DNA from: Rapana venosa
Lineage: Eukaryota > Mollusca > Gastropoda > Neogastropoda > Muricidae
DNA: 64,000 nucleotides
Assembly (NCBI GenBank): GCA_028751875.1
Contig: CM054165.1
Span: 28,866,272 to 28,930,271 of the forward strand
Direction: 5' to 3'
The stretch's first letter is position 1, and the number at the start of each line of letters is the position of its first letter. The notes beneath the pieces are model-generated. The model was not told the origin of the DNA and did not search any database. It saw nothing but the letters and a program-made list of their open reading frames with translations. Below, piece after piece: positions 15,269-28,800 of this stretch. Made by a program: the position numbers and the translations under genes.

Positions 15269-18200
15269 ATAACAACTAGAAACATTATGTCAACATAACG
15301 TTTTATAACAACCATAACATTATGACAACATAACGTGTTATAAGAACATAACATTACGTCAACATATCGTGTTATAATAACCATAACATCAAGTCAACAT
15401 ATCGTGTTACAACAACCATAACATCATGTCAACATAACGGTGTTTAGCAACAATAACATTATGTCAACATTAAGATTAATAACAACGATTACATCATGTC
15501 AACATACTGTGTTATAATAACCATAACATCATGTCAACATAACGTGTTATAACAACCATAACATTATGTCAATATAACGTTTCTATCAACAGACCTTTAC
15601 ATTCATGTTCAACAAACGTGTTAAACAATCTTAACATCAGGTCAATTATAACGTTTAGAACAAATATAAACATCATGTCAGTATAACGTTTTTTAACAAC
15701 CATAACGTAATTTCAACATAACGTTTTATAACAACCATAACATTATATCAACATAACGATTTATAACAACAAAAACATTATGTCAACATAACGTTTAATA
15801 ACAACCATAACATTATCTCGACATAACGTTTCATAACAGCCATAACATTATGTCAACATAACGTTTTATAACAGCCATAACATCATGTCAACATAACGTT
15901 TTAAAACAACTATAACATTATAACAACATACCATTTTATAACAACATAACATTTTGTTAATATCACGTGTTATAACAACCATAACATCACGTCAACAAAT
16001 CGTGTTATATCAATCATAACATCATGTCAACATAACGTGTTAGAACAAATAGAACATCATGTCAACATAACGTTTTATAACAACCATAACATCATGTCAA
16101 CATAACGATTTATAACAACAATAACATTATGTCAACATAACGTTTAATAACAACCATAACATTATCTCGACATACCGTGTCATAACAGCCATAACATTAT
16201 GTCAACATAACGTTATATAACAGCCATAACATTATCTCAACATAACGTTAAATAACAGCCATAAACATATGTCAACAGAACTGTTTATAAACACCATAAC
16301 ATCAATGTCAACAAAACGTTTAAAACAACCATAACATTATGACAACATAAACGTGTATTATAAGATCTAACATATGTCAGCAAAAGTGTTATAAGAACCA
16401 TAACATGAAGTCAACATTTCGTGTTAGAATAACAAACGCAAAACATCATGTCAACATAACGTTTTATCACAACCTTTACATCATGCAACAAAAACGTTTT
16501 ATACCATCCATAACAGAGTGAGGCGCGACATAACGGTTTATAACAACCATAACCATATGACAACAATAAATTTTATAACAACATAACATTTAGTCAATAT
16601 CACGTGTTATAACAACCATATCACACATGTCATGAAAAAACGGTTATAACATTCAAACATCAAGTCACATAAACGTGTTAGAACAAATAAAACAGTCATC
16701 GTCAACAGAACGTTTTTCCATAACAGCCATAAACATATGTCACCATAAACGGTTTTTTAAACAACCATAACATTATGTCAACATAACGATTTATAACAAA
16801 TATAACAGTATAATCTACATATCCTCTGAGCGAGCCGCAACTATAGATAGTATGTCACATAACGGGTTATAGCAACCATAAGATTATAATCAACATAACG
16901 TTTTATAACATCCATAACGTTAATGTCAAAATATAACATTTTTAATAAACAACCATAAAATTATGGCAACATAAAATGTTATAAGAACTAACATTATTCA
17001 AACATAAACGTGTTATAAGAACCATAACACAAGTCAACATAACGTGTTATTACAATCATAATAATAATTTTCAACATAACGTTTACACAACCATAACATA
17101 ATTCACAATAACGTTTTTAAAACATAACATTTTATAACAACATAGTATTTTGTCAATAAAACATGTTATAACAATCATAACATCATGTCAACATAACGTG
17201 TTATAACAACAAAACATCATGTCAACATAAGGGTTTTATAACAACCATAACGTTATATCAACATAACGATTTATAACAACAATAACATTATGTCAACATA
17301 ACGTTTAATAACAACCATTACATTATCTCGACATAACGTTTCATAACAGAAATAACATTATGTCAACATAACGTTTTATAACAACCATAACATTATGTCA
17401 ACATAACGTTTTATAACAGCCATATTATAATGTCAACATAACGTTTTGTAAAAACCAGAACATTATGTCAACATAACGTTTTGTAACAACCATAACATTA
17501 TGACAACATAACAGTTTTGTAACAAAATAACATTTTGTCAATATAACGTGTTATAACAACCATACCATCATGTCAAAAAAACCTGTTATAACAACAATAA
17601 CACCATGTCAACAAAACGTGTTATAACAACTGTAGCATCATGTCAACATAACGTTTTATAACAACCATAGCATTATGTCATCGTAACGTTTTATAACAAC
17701 CGACCTATTATGTCAACATAACGGTTTTTAGCAACCATAACATTATGTCAACATAACGATTTATAACAACCATAACATTATGTCAACAAAAAGTTTTAAA
17801 ACTATGTTATGCTAACATAACGGTTTATAGCAACCATAACATTATGTCAACATAACGTTTTATAACAACCATAACATTATGTCAACATAACGTTTTATAA
17901 CAACAATAGCATCATGTCAACATAACGTGTTATAAGAACATAACATTATGTCAACATAACGTGTTAAAAGATCCATAACATCAAGTCAACATAACGTGTT
18001 ATAACAACCATAACATAATGTCAACATAACGATTTATAACTACCATAACATTTTGTCAAAATAACGTTTTATAACAACTATAGCATTATGACAACATAAC
18101 GTTTTATAACATTCATAACATTATGCTAACATAACGGTTTATAGCAACCATAACATTATGTCAACATAACGTTTTATAACAACCATAACATTATGTAAAC

Positions 18201-18339
18201 ATAACGTTTTATAACAACAATAGCATCATGTCAACATAACGTGTTATAAGAACATAAAATTATGTCAACATAACGTGTTAAAAGAACCATAACATCAAGT
18301 CAACATAACGTGTTATAACAACCATAACATAATGTCAAC

Positions 18340-21300
18340 ATAACGTTTTATAACAACCATAACATATTACGCAACATATACGTTTTATAACAACCAATAA
18401 CATATGTCAACATAACGTTTTATAAAACATAACATTATTAAACATAACGGTTTATAACAACATAACATTATGTCAACATAACGTTTATAACAACATAACA
18501 TTATGTGCAACAAACGTTTTTAACAACCATAACATTATGTCACATAACTTTTATAACACCATAACATTATGTCAACATAACGTTTTATATAACAACATAA
18601 CTTATTCAACATAACGTTTTTTAACAACCATAACATTATGTCAACATAACGTTTTATAAACCATAACATTATGTCAACATAACGTTTATAGAACCATAAC
18701 ATTAAGTCAACATAACGTTTTAACAACATAAAACTTATGTCAACAAAACGTTTTAAAAACCTATAACATATGTCAACATAACGTTTAATAACAACCATAA
18801 CATATGTCAACATAACGTTTTAACAACCATAAACATTATGCATCATAACTTTTATAAACATTTAATTTCATCACGTTATAAAAAACATTATGTCAACAAA
18901 CGTTTTATACAACCATAACATCATGTCAACATAACGTTTATAACAACCATAATATAACATGTTTTACCAAACATATGTCAACATAATTTAAACACCATAA
19001 CATATGTCAACATAACGTGTTATAACAACCATAACATTAGTCAACATAAACGTTTTATTAACAACATAACATTTTCAACATAACGTTTATAACAACCATA
19101 ACATCATGTCAACAAACGTGTTATAACAACATAACATCTGTATCGATTTAAAACAAACGTGTTATAACAACCATATACATTTTACAAGTAACGTTTTAAA
19201 CAACCATAACATTATGTCAACATAACGTTTTATAACAACCATAACATTATGTCAACATAACGATTTATAACTACCATAACATTATGTCAACATAACGTTT
19301 AATATCAACCATAACATCATGTCGACATAACGTTTTATAACAACAGTAACATGATGTCAACATAACGTTTAAACAACCATAACATTATTCAACATAACGT
19401 TTTATAAAAACATAACATTATGACAACATAACTTTTATAACAACATAACAATTTTGTCAACAACGATTTATAAAAACATAACTAAAGTCAACATAACGTT
19501 TTATAAAACCATAACATTTTTAACATAACGTTTTATAACAACCATAACATTATTCAACAAACTTAACTGTTAATAGAAAAACCATAAAATTATGTCAACA
19601 TAACGTGTTTAAACAACCATAACATTATGTCAACATAAAGTGTTATAACACCAAAACTTATGTCAACATAAGTTTATAAAACCAACATTATGCAACATAA
19701 CGTTTATAAAAAACCCTAACATTTGTCAACATAAGTTTTATAACAACCATTTAAAAAGGGCCCAATTATGTCAAATAACTTTTAACAACCAAACATTAAA
19801 GAAAATACGTTTATAACAAATAACATATGTCAATAAAGGTTTAACAACAACCCTTAATCAACCTAACGTTTAACAACAATACATTATGTAACAACGTTTT
19901 TAACCATAACATTATGTCAAATAACGTTTATAACTCTACATTTTGTCAACAAATTTTAATACCTATACATTTGACATAACGGTATAACACCATAACATAT
20001 GTCACAAACGTTATTACAACCAAAAATCATGTCCCAAATAAGAATTTTAAAACCATAACATTATTCCAACATAACCTTTATAACACCATACATATGTAAC
20101 TACGTTTTTTAAAACCTAACTTATGTCACAAACGTTTTTAACAACCATAACATATTCACTAACGTTTTATAACAACATAACATTATGTCAAATAACGTTT
20201 ATAACAACCATAACATTGTCAACATAACGTGTATAACAACCATAAAAATCATGTCCCAAAATAACGTTTTATAAAACCATAACATAGCAAACATAATAGT
20301 TTTATAAAAAACCATAACATTATGTCAACATAACGTTTTATAACAACCAAAAATTATGTCAACATAACGTTTATAAAAACCATAACATTATGTCAACATA
20401 ACGTTTTATTATACAACCCTAACATTATGTCAAAAAACGTTTATAAAACCATAACATTATGTCAACATAACGTTTATAAACCAAACATTATGCAACATAA
20501 CGTTTTAAAAACCATACTGATTTAACAAATTTTTTATAACAATACTTATGTCAACAAACGTTTTAAACAACCATAACATTATGTCAAATTTAAAGTGTTT
20601 ATAACAAACATAACATTATGTCAACTAACGTGTTATAACAACCCTAAAAATATGTCAACATAACGTTTATAACAACAAACTTATGTCAACATAACGTTTT
20701 TAAAACCATAACATTATGTCAACATAACTTTTATAACAACAAACATTAATCACATAACGTTTTTATAACCATAACATTAGTCAACATAACTTTATAAAAC
20801 CCAACATTTTGTCCAAAAAAACTTTTATAACAACCATAACCATTATCAACATAACGTTTTATAAAAACATAAATTATGTCAACATAAAGTTTATAGAAAA
20901 AAATAACATTATGAACATAACGTTTTATAACAACCATAACATTATGTCAACATAACGTGTTATAAAACCATAACAAATTAAGTCAACATAACGTTTAATA
21001 ACACCAAAAATTATGTCAAATAACTTTTATAAACAACAAACATTAATTCAAATAACGTTTTATAACAACCATAAATTATGTCAACATAACGTTTATAACA
21101 ACATAACATTTGTAACATACGTTTTAAAAACCATAAATTTTTTAACATAACGTTTATAAAAAACCCTAACATTTGCAAATAACGTTTTAAACAACCAATA
21201 ACATTATGTCAACATACATTTTAAACAACCATAACATTTGTCAACATAACGTTTATAACACCATAACATATTTAACATTACGTTTTATACACCCCCCCCA

Positions 21301-22330
21301 AAAACATTATAACATACGTTTTATAACAACTAACATTATGTCAACATAAAAGTTTTATAAACCATAACATTATTCAACATAACTTTTATAATAACATAAC
21401 ATTATGTACAACATACTTTTATAACAAACCCTAACATTTTCAACATAACGTTTCATAACAACATAACTTTTATGTCACAAAACGGTTTATAACAATCATA
21501 ACATTATGTCAACATAACGTTTTATAACAAACCCTAACATTTGTCAACATAACGTTTATAAAAAACCAAACATTATGACAACATAACGTTTTATAACCAA
21601 AAACATTATGTCAACATAACTTTTTAAACAACCATAACATTATGTCAACATAACGTTTTATAAAAACCAAACAAATATGTCAACAGAACGTTTTAAAAAC
21701 AACCAACATTATTCAACATAACGTTTATAAAACCATAACATCAAAAACGTTTACAACATAACTTATGCAATAAATTTATAAAAACCTAACATATTCAACA
21801 TAACGTGTTATAACAACATAACATATGCAAAATAACTTTTAAACAATATAACATTTAAATACAACATTAACCGGGTTTTTAACAACCATAACATTTGTAA
21901 AACGGAAAAATAACTTGTTAACAAACATACACAATGTCACAAACGTTTTAAACAACATAACATTAGTCAACAAACGTTTTATAACAACCATAAAATTATT
22001 TCAACTAACGTTTAATAACAACCATAACATTATGTCAACATAACGTTTTAAAACCAAACATTATCACATAAGTTTTATAAAAAACATAACAAATGGAACA
22101 TAAAATTTTTTAAAAAAAAAACATTTTTGCAAAACGTTTTTTAAAAAACATAACATATTTAACAAAAATTTTAAAAAATGTTTTTTAAAACAAAATTATT
22201 CAAAATAACGTTTTTAACAACCAAAATAGTCAAAATAACTTTTATAAAAAAAATAACATTACAAGATAACAATTTCGAAAAACCCAACATTTTGTCAATA
22301 TAACGTGTTTAATAACACCGATAACAATAA
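18340..22330 (+). other. Indel-rich stretch of the satellite array
   Basis: For about 4 kb most monomers have lost or gained 1-8 bases, mostly in A, T or C runs (for example GTTTATAAC for GTTTTATAAC), while the core words ATAACG and CATAACATTATG remain. Clean 35-bp periodicity resumes after 22,330. Similar patches lie at 700-2,030, 8,990-9,830 and 16,240-17,110. The single-base character suggests unpolished long-read consensus rather than ancient divergence, but both are possible. Confidence 0.7.
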
Positions 22331-22864
22331 TGTCAACACAATAACGTGTTATAACAACCATAACATAAGTCAACATAACGAGTTATAACAACCATAACAT
22401 CATGTCAACATAACGTTTTATAACAACCATAACATTATGTCAACATAACGTTTTATAACAACCATAACATTATGTCAACATAACGATTTATAACAACCAT
22501 AACATTATGTCAACATAACGATTTATAACAACCATAACATTATGTCAACATAACGTTTAATAACAACCATAACATTATCTCGACATAACGTGTCATAACA
22601 GCCATAACATTATGTCAACAAAACGTTATATAACAGCCATAACATTATGTCAACATAACGTTTTATAACAACTATAACATTATGACAACATAACGTTTAA
22701 TAACAACCATAACATTATGTCAACATAACGGTTTATAGTAACCATAACATTATGTCAACATAACAATTTATAACAACCATAACATTATGTCAACATAACG
22801 TTTTATAACAACTATAACATTATACCACATACGTTTTATTAACCACCATAACATTATGTAAACA

Positions 22865-25800
22865 TGTGACAAGGTCTTATGGTATTTTTAAGAAACTTAT
22901 GTTGAGTAAAATATATGGTTGTTATAAATCGTTATTTTGACAAAAGTTTATGGCTGTTATAAAACCGTTATGTTGCCATAATGGGTATGTCTATTCTGAA
23001 ACATTAAGTTGACATAATGTTATGGTTTTATAAACGTTTATGTTCTCATAAGTATGAATTGTTTTAAAACGTAGTTGAATGATGTATGGTTTGTTAACAA
23101 CACGTTATGTCCTCAAATTGATGTTGTGGTTTCTTATAACGCGTAATTTGAACATAATGTTATGTTCAAATAACACTTATGTTGTCATAATGTTATGTTG
23201 TTAGTAAACGATATGTTGACATAATCTATGGATCTTATAAAACGTTATGTTGACTAATGTTATAGTTCATTTATAACCGTTATGTTGACTATTGATATGG
23301 TTCCTTATAAAACGTTATGTTGACATAATGTTATAGTTTTATTATAAACCGTTTTGTTGACATAATGATATGTTTTTTAAAAAAAACGATTATGTTGACA
23401 TAATGTTTACATGCTGTGTATGAAACGTTATGTCGACATAATGTTAAGGTTTGTTATTACACGTTATGTTGCCATATGTTTATATTTGTTCTAAATCGTT
23501 ATGTGACTTAATGTTATGGTTCTTTATATCGTTTATGTTGAACAAAAATCTATTGTGTTATAAAACAAATATGCCATAATGTTAGTTGTTATAAAACGTA
23601 TGTTGACATAATGTTTTATGTCTGTTATAACACTTATTTGACATTAATGTTTATGTGTGAAGAAAACGTTATGTATAAATACAATGTTTGAAGATGTTAT
23701 ACACGTTATGTTCACATAATGTTATGGTTGTTAGAACACGTTATTATGCCATGATATGCTATTTTTGTAAAACGTTATGTTGACATAATGATTATGTAGT
23801 TATAACACCGTTTTATGTTGACATAATGTTATATTTTTAGAAAACGTTATAGTTCACAGAAATACTATGGTTTGTTATAACACGGTATGTTGAAATAAAT
23901 GTTTATGGTTGTTATAAAACGTTATGTTGTCATAATGTTATAATTGTTTTAAAACGTTATGTTGAGATGATGTTATGGTTGTTATAACACGTTATGTTGA
24001 CATTATGTTATGGTTGTTCTAACACGTTATGTTGTTTTTATGTTATGGTTCTTATAACATGTTATGTTGTTATAATGTTATGGTTGTTATAAAACGTTAT
24101 GTTGACATAATGTTTTGGTTGTAATAAAAGGTTATGTTGACATAATGTTATGGTTGCTATAAACCGTTATGTTGACATAATGTTATGGCTGTTATGAAAC
24201 GTTATGGTTCCATAATTTTAATGTTATTATGAAACGTATTTGACATAATTTCTGGTTGTTTTTAATTCGTTATTTTGACATAATGTTATGGTTGTTATAA
24301 AACGTTATGTTGACATAACTTTATGGTTGTTAGAAAACGTTATGTTGCCATAATGTTATGGCTATTGTAAAACGTAATGGTAAAATAATTTTATGGTTGT
24401 TATATAAACTTTATGTTTGACATAATGTTATGGTTATAAGAAAACGTTATAATGACATCAGTTTTGGTTGTTATGAAACGTTATGTTGACATAATGTTTC
24501 CGGTGTAATAAAAACCTCAGTTGACATAATTGTTGTTTGTATAAAAACGTTATCACTACATACTGTTATGAAGTTACGAAACGTTAAGTTGGCATAATTT
24601 ATAGTTTGTATGAAACGTTATGTGTCTTAATGTTATGGATGTTATACAACGTCATGTTGACATAAAGTATGACTGTTATGAAACGTTATAAAGACAAAGG
24701 TGAAGGTTTTATAAAACGTTTATAATGAAAAAATATTATGGATTGTTATTAAAATTTATGTTGACATAATGTCTGTGTTGATAAAAAACGTTTATGTTGA
24801 CATAATGTTATGGTTGTTATAAAACGTTATGTTGACATAATGTCCTGGTTGTTATAACACGTTATGTTTACATAAATTATGGTTGCTATAAACCACGTAT
24901 ATTTTTGCCATAATGTTATGTTCTATAACACTTATGCTGTTATAAAGTTATGTTGATATAAAACGTGATGTTGGCATAATGAAATTTTATGCTATAAACG
25001 CTTTATGTTGACATAATGTTTATGGTTTTTTATAAACGTGATGTTAGTCATAATGTTATAGTTCTTATAAAAGGTTATGTATCATATTGTTAGGCTGTTT
25101 TATAACACTTATGTTGACATACTGTTATGTTGAGATGAAACGTTATTGAAATAATGATGAAAGTGGTTATAAAACGATATGTTCACATAATGTTATGGTT
25201 GTGAGAACACGTTAATGATGTGCCATAATGTTATGTTGTTATAACCCGTTATGTTGACAAAATTTATGGTTGATATAAACGTTTTATGTTGTCATAATGT
25301 TATAGATTGTTTTAAATAAAACGTTATGTTGAGATGATTGTTATGTGTTGTTTATAAAACACTTAGATTGACATTATGTTATGGTTGTTCTAACACGATT
25401 ATGTTTGTTTTATTATGGTTCTTATAACATGTTATGTTATCATTATGTTATGGTTGTTATAAAACGTTATGTTGACATAATGTTTTGGTTGTAATAAAAC
25501 GTTATGTTGACATAATGTTATGGTTGCTATAAACCGTTATGTTGACATAATGTTATGGCTGTTATGAAACGTTATGTTGCCATAATGTTATGGTTATTAT
25601 GAAACGTTACGTTGACAAAATGTTATGGTTGTTTTAATTCGTTATGTTGACATAATGTTATGGTTGTTATAAAACGTTATGTTGACATAACTTTATGGTT
25701 GTTATAAAACGTTATGTTGCCATAATGTTATGGCTATTGTAAAACGTAATGGTAAAATAATGTTATGGTTGTTATAAAACTTTATGTTGACATAATGTTA

Positions 25801-28800
25801 TGGTTATAATAAAACGTTATAATGACATCATGTTTTGGTTGTTATGAAACGTTATGTTGACATAATGTTTCGGTTGTTATAAAACCTTCAGTTGACATAA
25901 TGTTGTGGTTGTTATAAAACGTTATCTCTACATAATGTTATGATGTTACGAAACGTTATGTTGGCATAATGTTATAGTTGTTATGAAACGTTATGTTGTC
26001 ATAATGTTATGGTTGTTATAAAACGTCATGTTGACATAATGTTATGACTGTTATGAAACGTTATAATGACAAGGTGTTATGGTTTTTATAAAACGTTATA
26101 TTGAAAAAATATTATGGTTGTTATTAAAATTTATGTTGACATAATGTTCTGGTTGTTATAAAACGTTATGTTGACATAATGTTATGGTTGTTATAAAACG
26201 TTATGTTGACATAATGTCCTGGTTGTTATAACACGTAATGTTACATAATGTTATGGTCATAAACACGTTATGTTGCCCATAATTTATGTTCTTATAACAC
26301 TTTATGGCTGTTATAATGTTTATGTGTTTGTTATAAAACGTTTATGTTGCATAATGTTATTATTTCTATCAACCGTTATGTTGACATAATGTATGTTGTT
26401 ATAAAACGTTATGTTGTCAAATGTTTTAGTTTCTTATAAAGGTATGTTGCAACCACCCCACATATGTAAGGGCTGTTATAACACTTAATTGACATAAAGT
26501 TATGTTGTTGATGAAACGTTATGTTGAAATAATGTTGAAGTTGTTATAAAACGTTATGTTCACATAATGTTATGGTTGTTAGAACACGTTATGTTGCCAT
26601 AATGTTATGTTGTTATAACACGTTATGTTGACATAATGTTATGGTTGTTATAAAACGTTATGTTGTCATAATGTTATAATTGTTTTAAAACGTTATGTTG
26701 AGATGATGTTATGGTTGTTATAACACGTTATGTTGACATTATGTTATGGTTGTTCTAACACGTTATGTTGTTTTTATGTTATGGTTCTTATAACATGTTA
26801 TGTTATCATTATGTTATGGTTGTTATAAAACGTTATGTTGACATAATGTTTTGGTTGTAATAAAACGTTATGTTGACATAATGTTATGGTTGCTATAAAC
26901 CGTTATGTTGACATAATGTTATGCGTTATGAAACGTTAATGTTGCCATAAGGTTATGGTTATTATAAACGTTACCGTTGACAAAATGTTATGGTTGTTTT
27001 AATTCGTTAATGTTGAAATAAAGTTAATGGTTTGTTATAAAACGCTCTGGTTGACATAAACTTTATGGTTGTTATAAAAACCGGTATGTTGCCATAAATG
27101 TTATGGCTATTGTAAAACGTAAGGTAAAATAATTTTAATGGTTTTATAAAACTTTTTGTTGACCATAATGTAATGGTTATAATAAACGTTATAATTACAT
27201 CAGTTGGTTGTATGAAACGTTATGTCACAAAATGTTCGGTTGTTATAAATCTTCAGTTGACAAATATGTTGTTGTTGTTATAAAACGCTATCTCTACGAT
27301 AATGATTATGATGTTACGAAACGATTATGTTGCATCAGATGTTATGGTTGTTATAAACGTTATGATGTTGACATAATGTTATGACTGTTATGAAACGTTA
27401 TGTTGACAAGGTGTTATGGTTTTTATGAAACGTTATATTGAAAAAATATTATGGTTGTTATTAAAAGTTATGTTGACATAATGTTCTGGTTGTTATAAAA
27501 CGTTATGTTGACATAATGTATGGTTGTTATAAAACCTTTATGTTGACATAATGTCCTGGTTGTTATAACACGTTATGTTTACATAATGTTATATTTTTAG
27601 AAAACGTTATGTTCACATAATGTTATGGTTGTTATAAAACGTTTTGTTGTCATAATGTTATAGTTGTTATAAAAGGTTATGTTGACATATTGTTAGGGCT
27701 GTTATAAAACGTTTTGTTGACATAATGTTACTGTTGTTATAAAACGTTATGTCGACATAATGTTATGGTTGTTTTAAACGTTATGTTGACATAATGTTAT
27801 GGTTGTTATAAAACGTTATGTTGACATAATGTTATGGTTGTTATGATGCGCTATAATGCCATAATGTTCAGGTTACTCTAAAACGTTATGCTGACAAAAT
27901 GAGATGGTTGTTATAAAACGTTATGCTGACATAATGTAATGGTTGTTATAAAACGTTATGTGACATAATGTAATGGTTTTAATAAAACGTTATGCTGACA
28001 TTATTTTATTGCTGTTATAAAACGTTATGTTGACATAATGTTATGATTGTTATTAAACGTTATGTTGACATAATGTTATTGTTGTTATAAAACTTTATGT
28101 TGACATGATCTTATGTTCTTTTGAAACGTTATGTTGACATAATGTTATAGTTATTCTGAAACGTTATGTTGACATAATGTTATGGTTGTTATAACAAGTA
28201 ATGTTGACATAATGTTATGTTGTTAGAACACGTTATCTTGACAAAATGTTTATGGTTGTTATAAAACGTTATGATGTCTATAATGTTAATGGTTAGGATA
28301 ACTCGTTATGTTGACATTATGTTATGGTTTATATAACCGTTATGTGACAAATGTAGTCTGAAAACCGTTTATGTTGACATAATGTTATGGCATAGTTAAA
28401 AAACGTTATGTGTCATAAATGTTAATAGTTGTTAGAAAAACGTTATTTTGAACATAATTATATGGCTTTTATAAAACGATTATGTTGACATAATTTTTTG
28501 CTGTTTTGAACGTTTTGTCCGAATATGTTATGGTTGTTTATTAAACGTTAATGTTGACATAATGTTATGGTTTGTTATAAAACTTATTTTGTCATCAGGT
28601 TATTATTGTTTATAAACGTTAAGTTTACAAAATGGTATGGCTGTTATAAACCGTTAGTTGACATAATGTTATGGTTTTTATAATAATCTACTTATTTAAA
28701 AACTTTATTGCATAATGTTTAAGGTTGTTAAAATCGCAATAATGACCGATAAGTATCTTCATAACACGTTATTTTGTCATCTCATGTTATGGTTGTTATA

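Larger units (their letters stand above)
1..22864 (+). repeat. 35-bp satellite array, forward block
   Basis: Tandem array of a 35-bp monomer. The consensus, read by eye from clean stretches such as 2,050-2,300, is ATAACGTTTTATAACAACC followed directly by ATAACATTATGTCAAC. The pentamer ATAAC occurs three times per monomer (starts at 1, 11 and 20), so the unit looks built from a shorter ancestor. GC is about 26%, with 7 C to 2 G on this strand. One CpG per monomer (AACG) is almost always kept, while the base after it varies (T, G, A). Recurrent variants include a 34-bp unit with AAGAACATAAC, a unit with TCTCGACAT, and a unit with ACACTCAT. Every frame of this strand is full of TAA stops, so it is non-coding. 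Function is unknown; a heterochromatic or centromeric role is only a guess. Confidence 0.97.

Noticed and set aside
9534..20937. Open frames of 60-90 codons on the minus strand of the satellite, with repeated words such as VIKRYVDI
   Set aside because: They occur only where indels shift the 35-bp unit so that stops are avoided. Clean monomers carry stops in every frame of both strands. No start context or family similarity.
22000..24000. Orientation switch explained as a fold-back read of the adjacent forward array
   Set aside because: The series of monomer variants after the switch does not mirror the series before it, and the reverse block has its own higher-order period. The smaller duplication at 38.6-40.0 kb may still be an assembly artefact.
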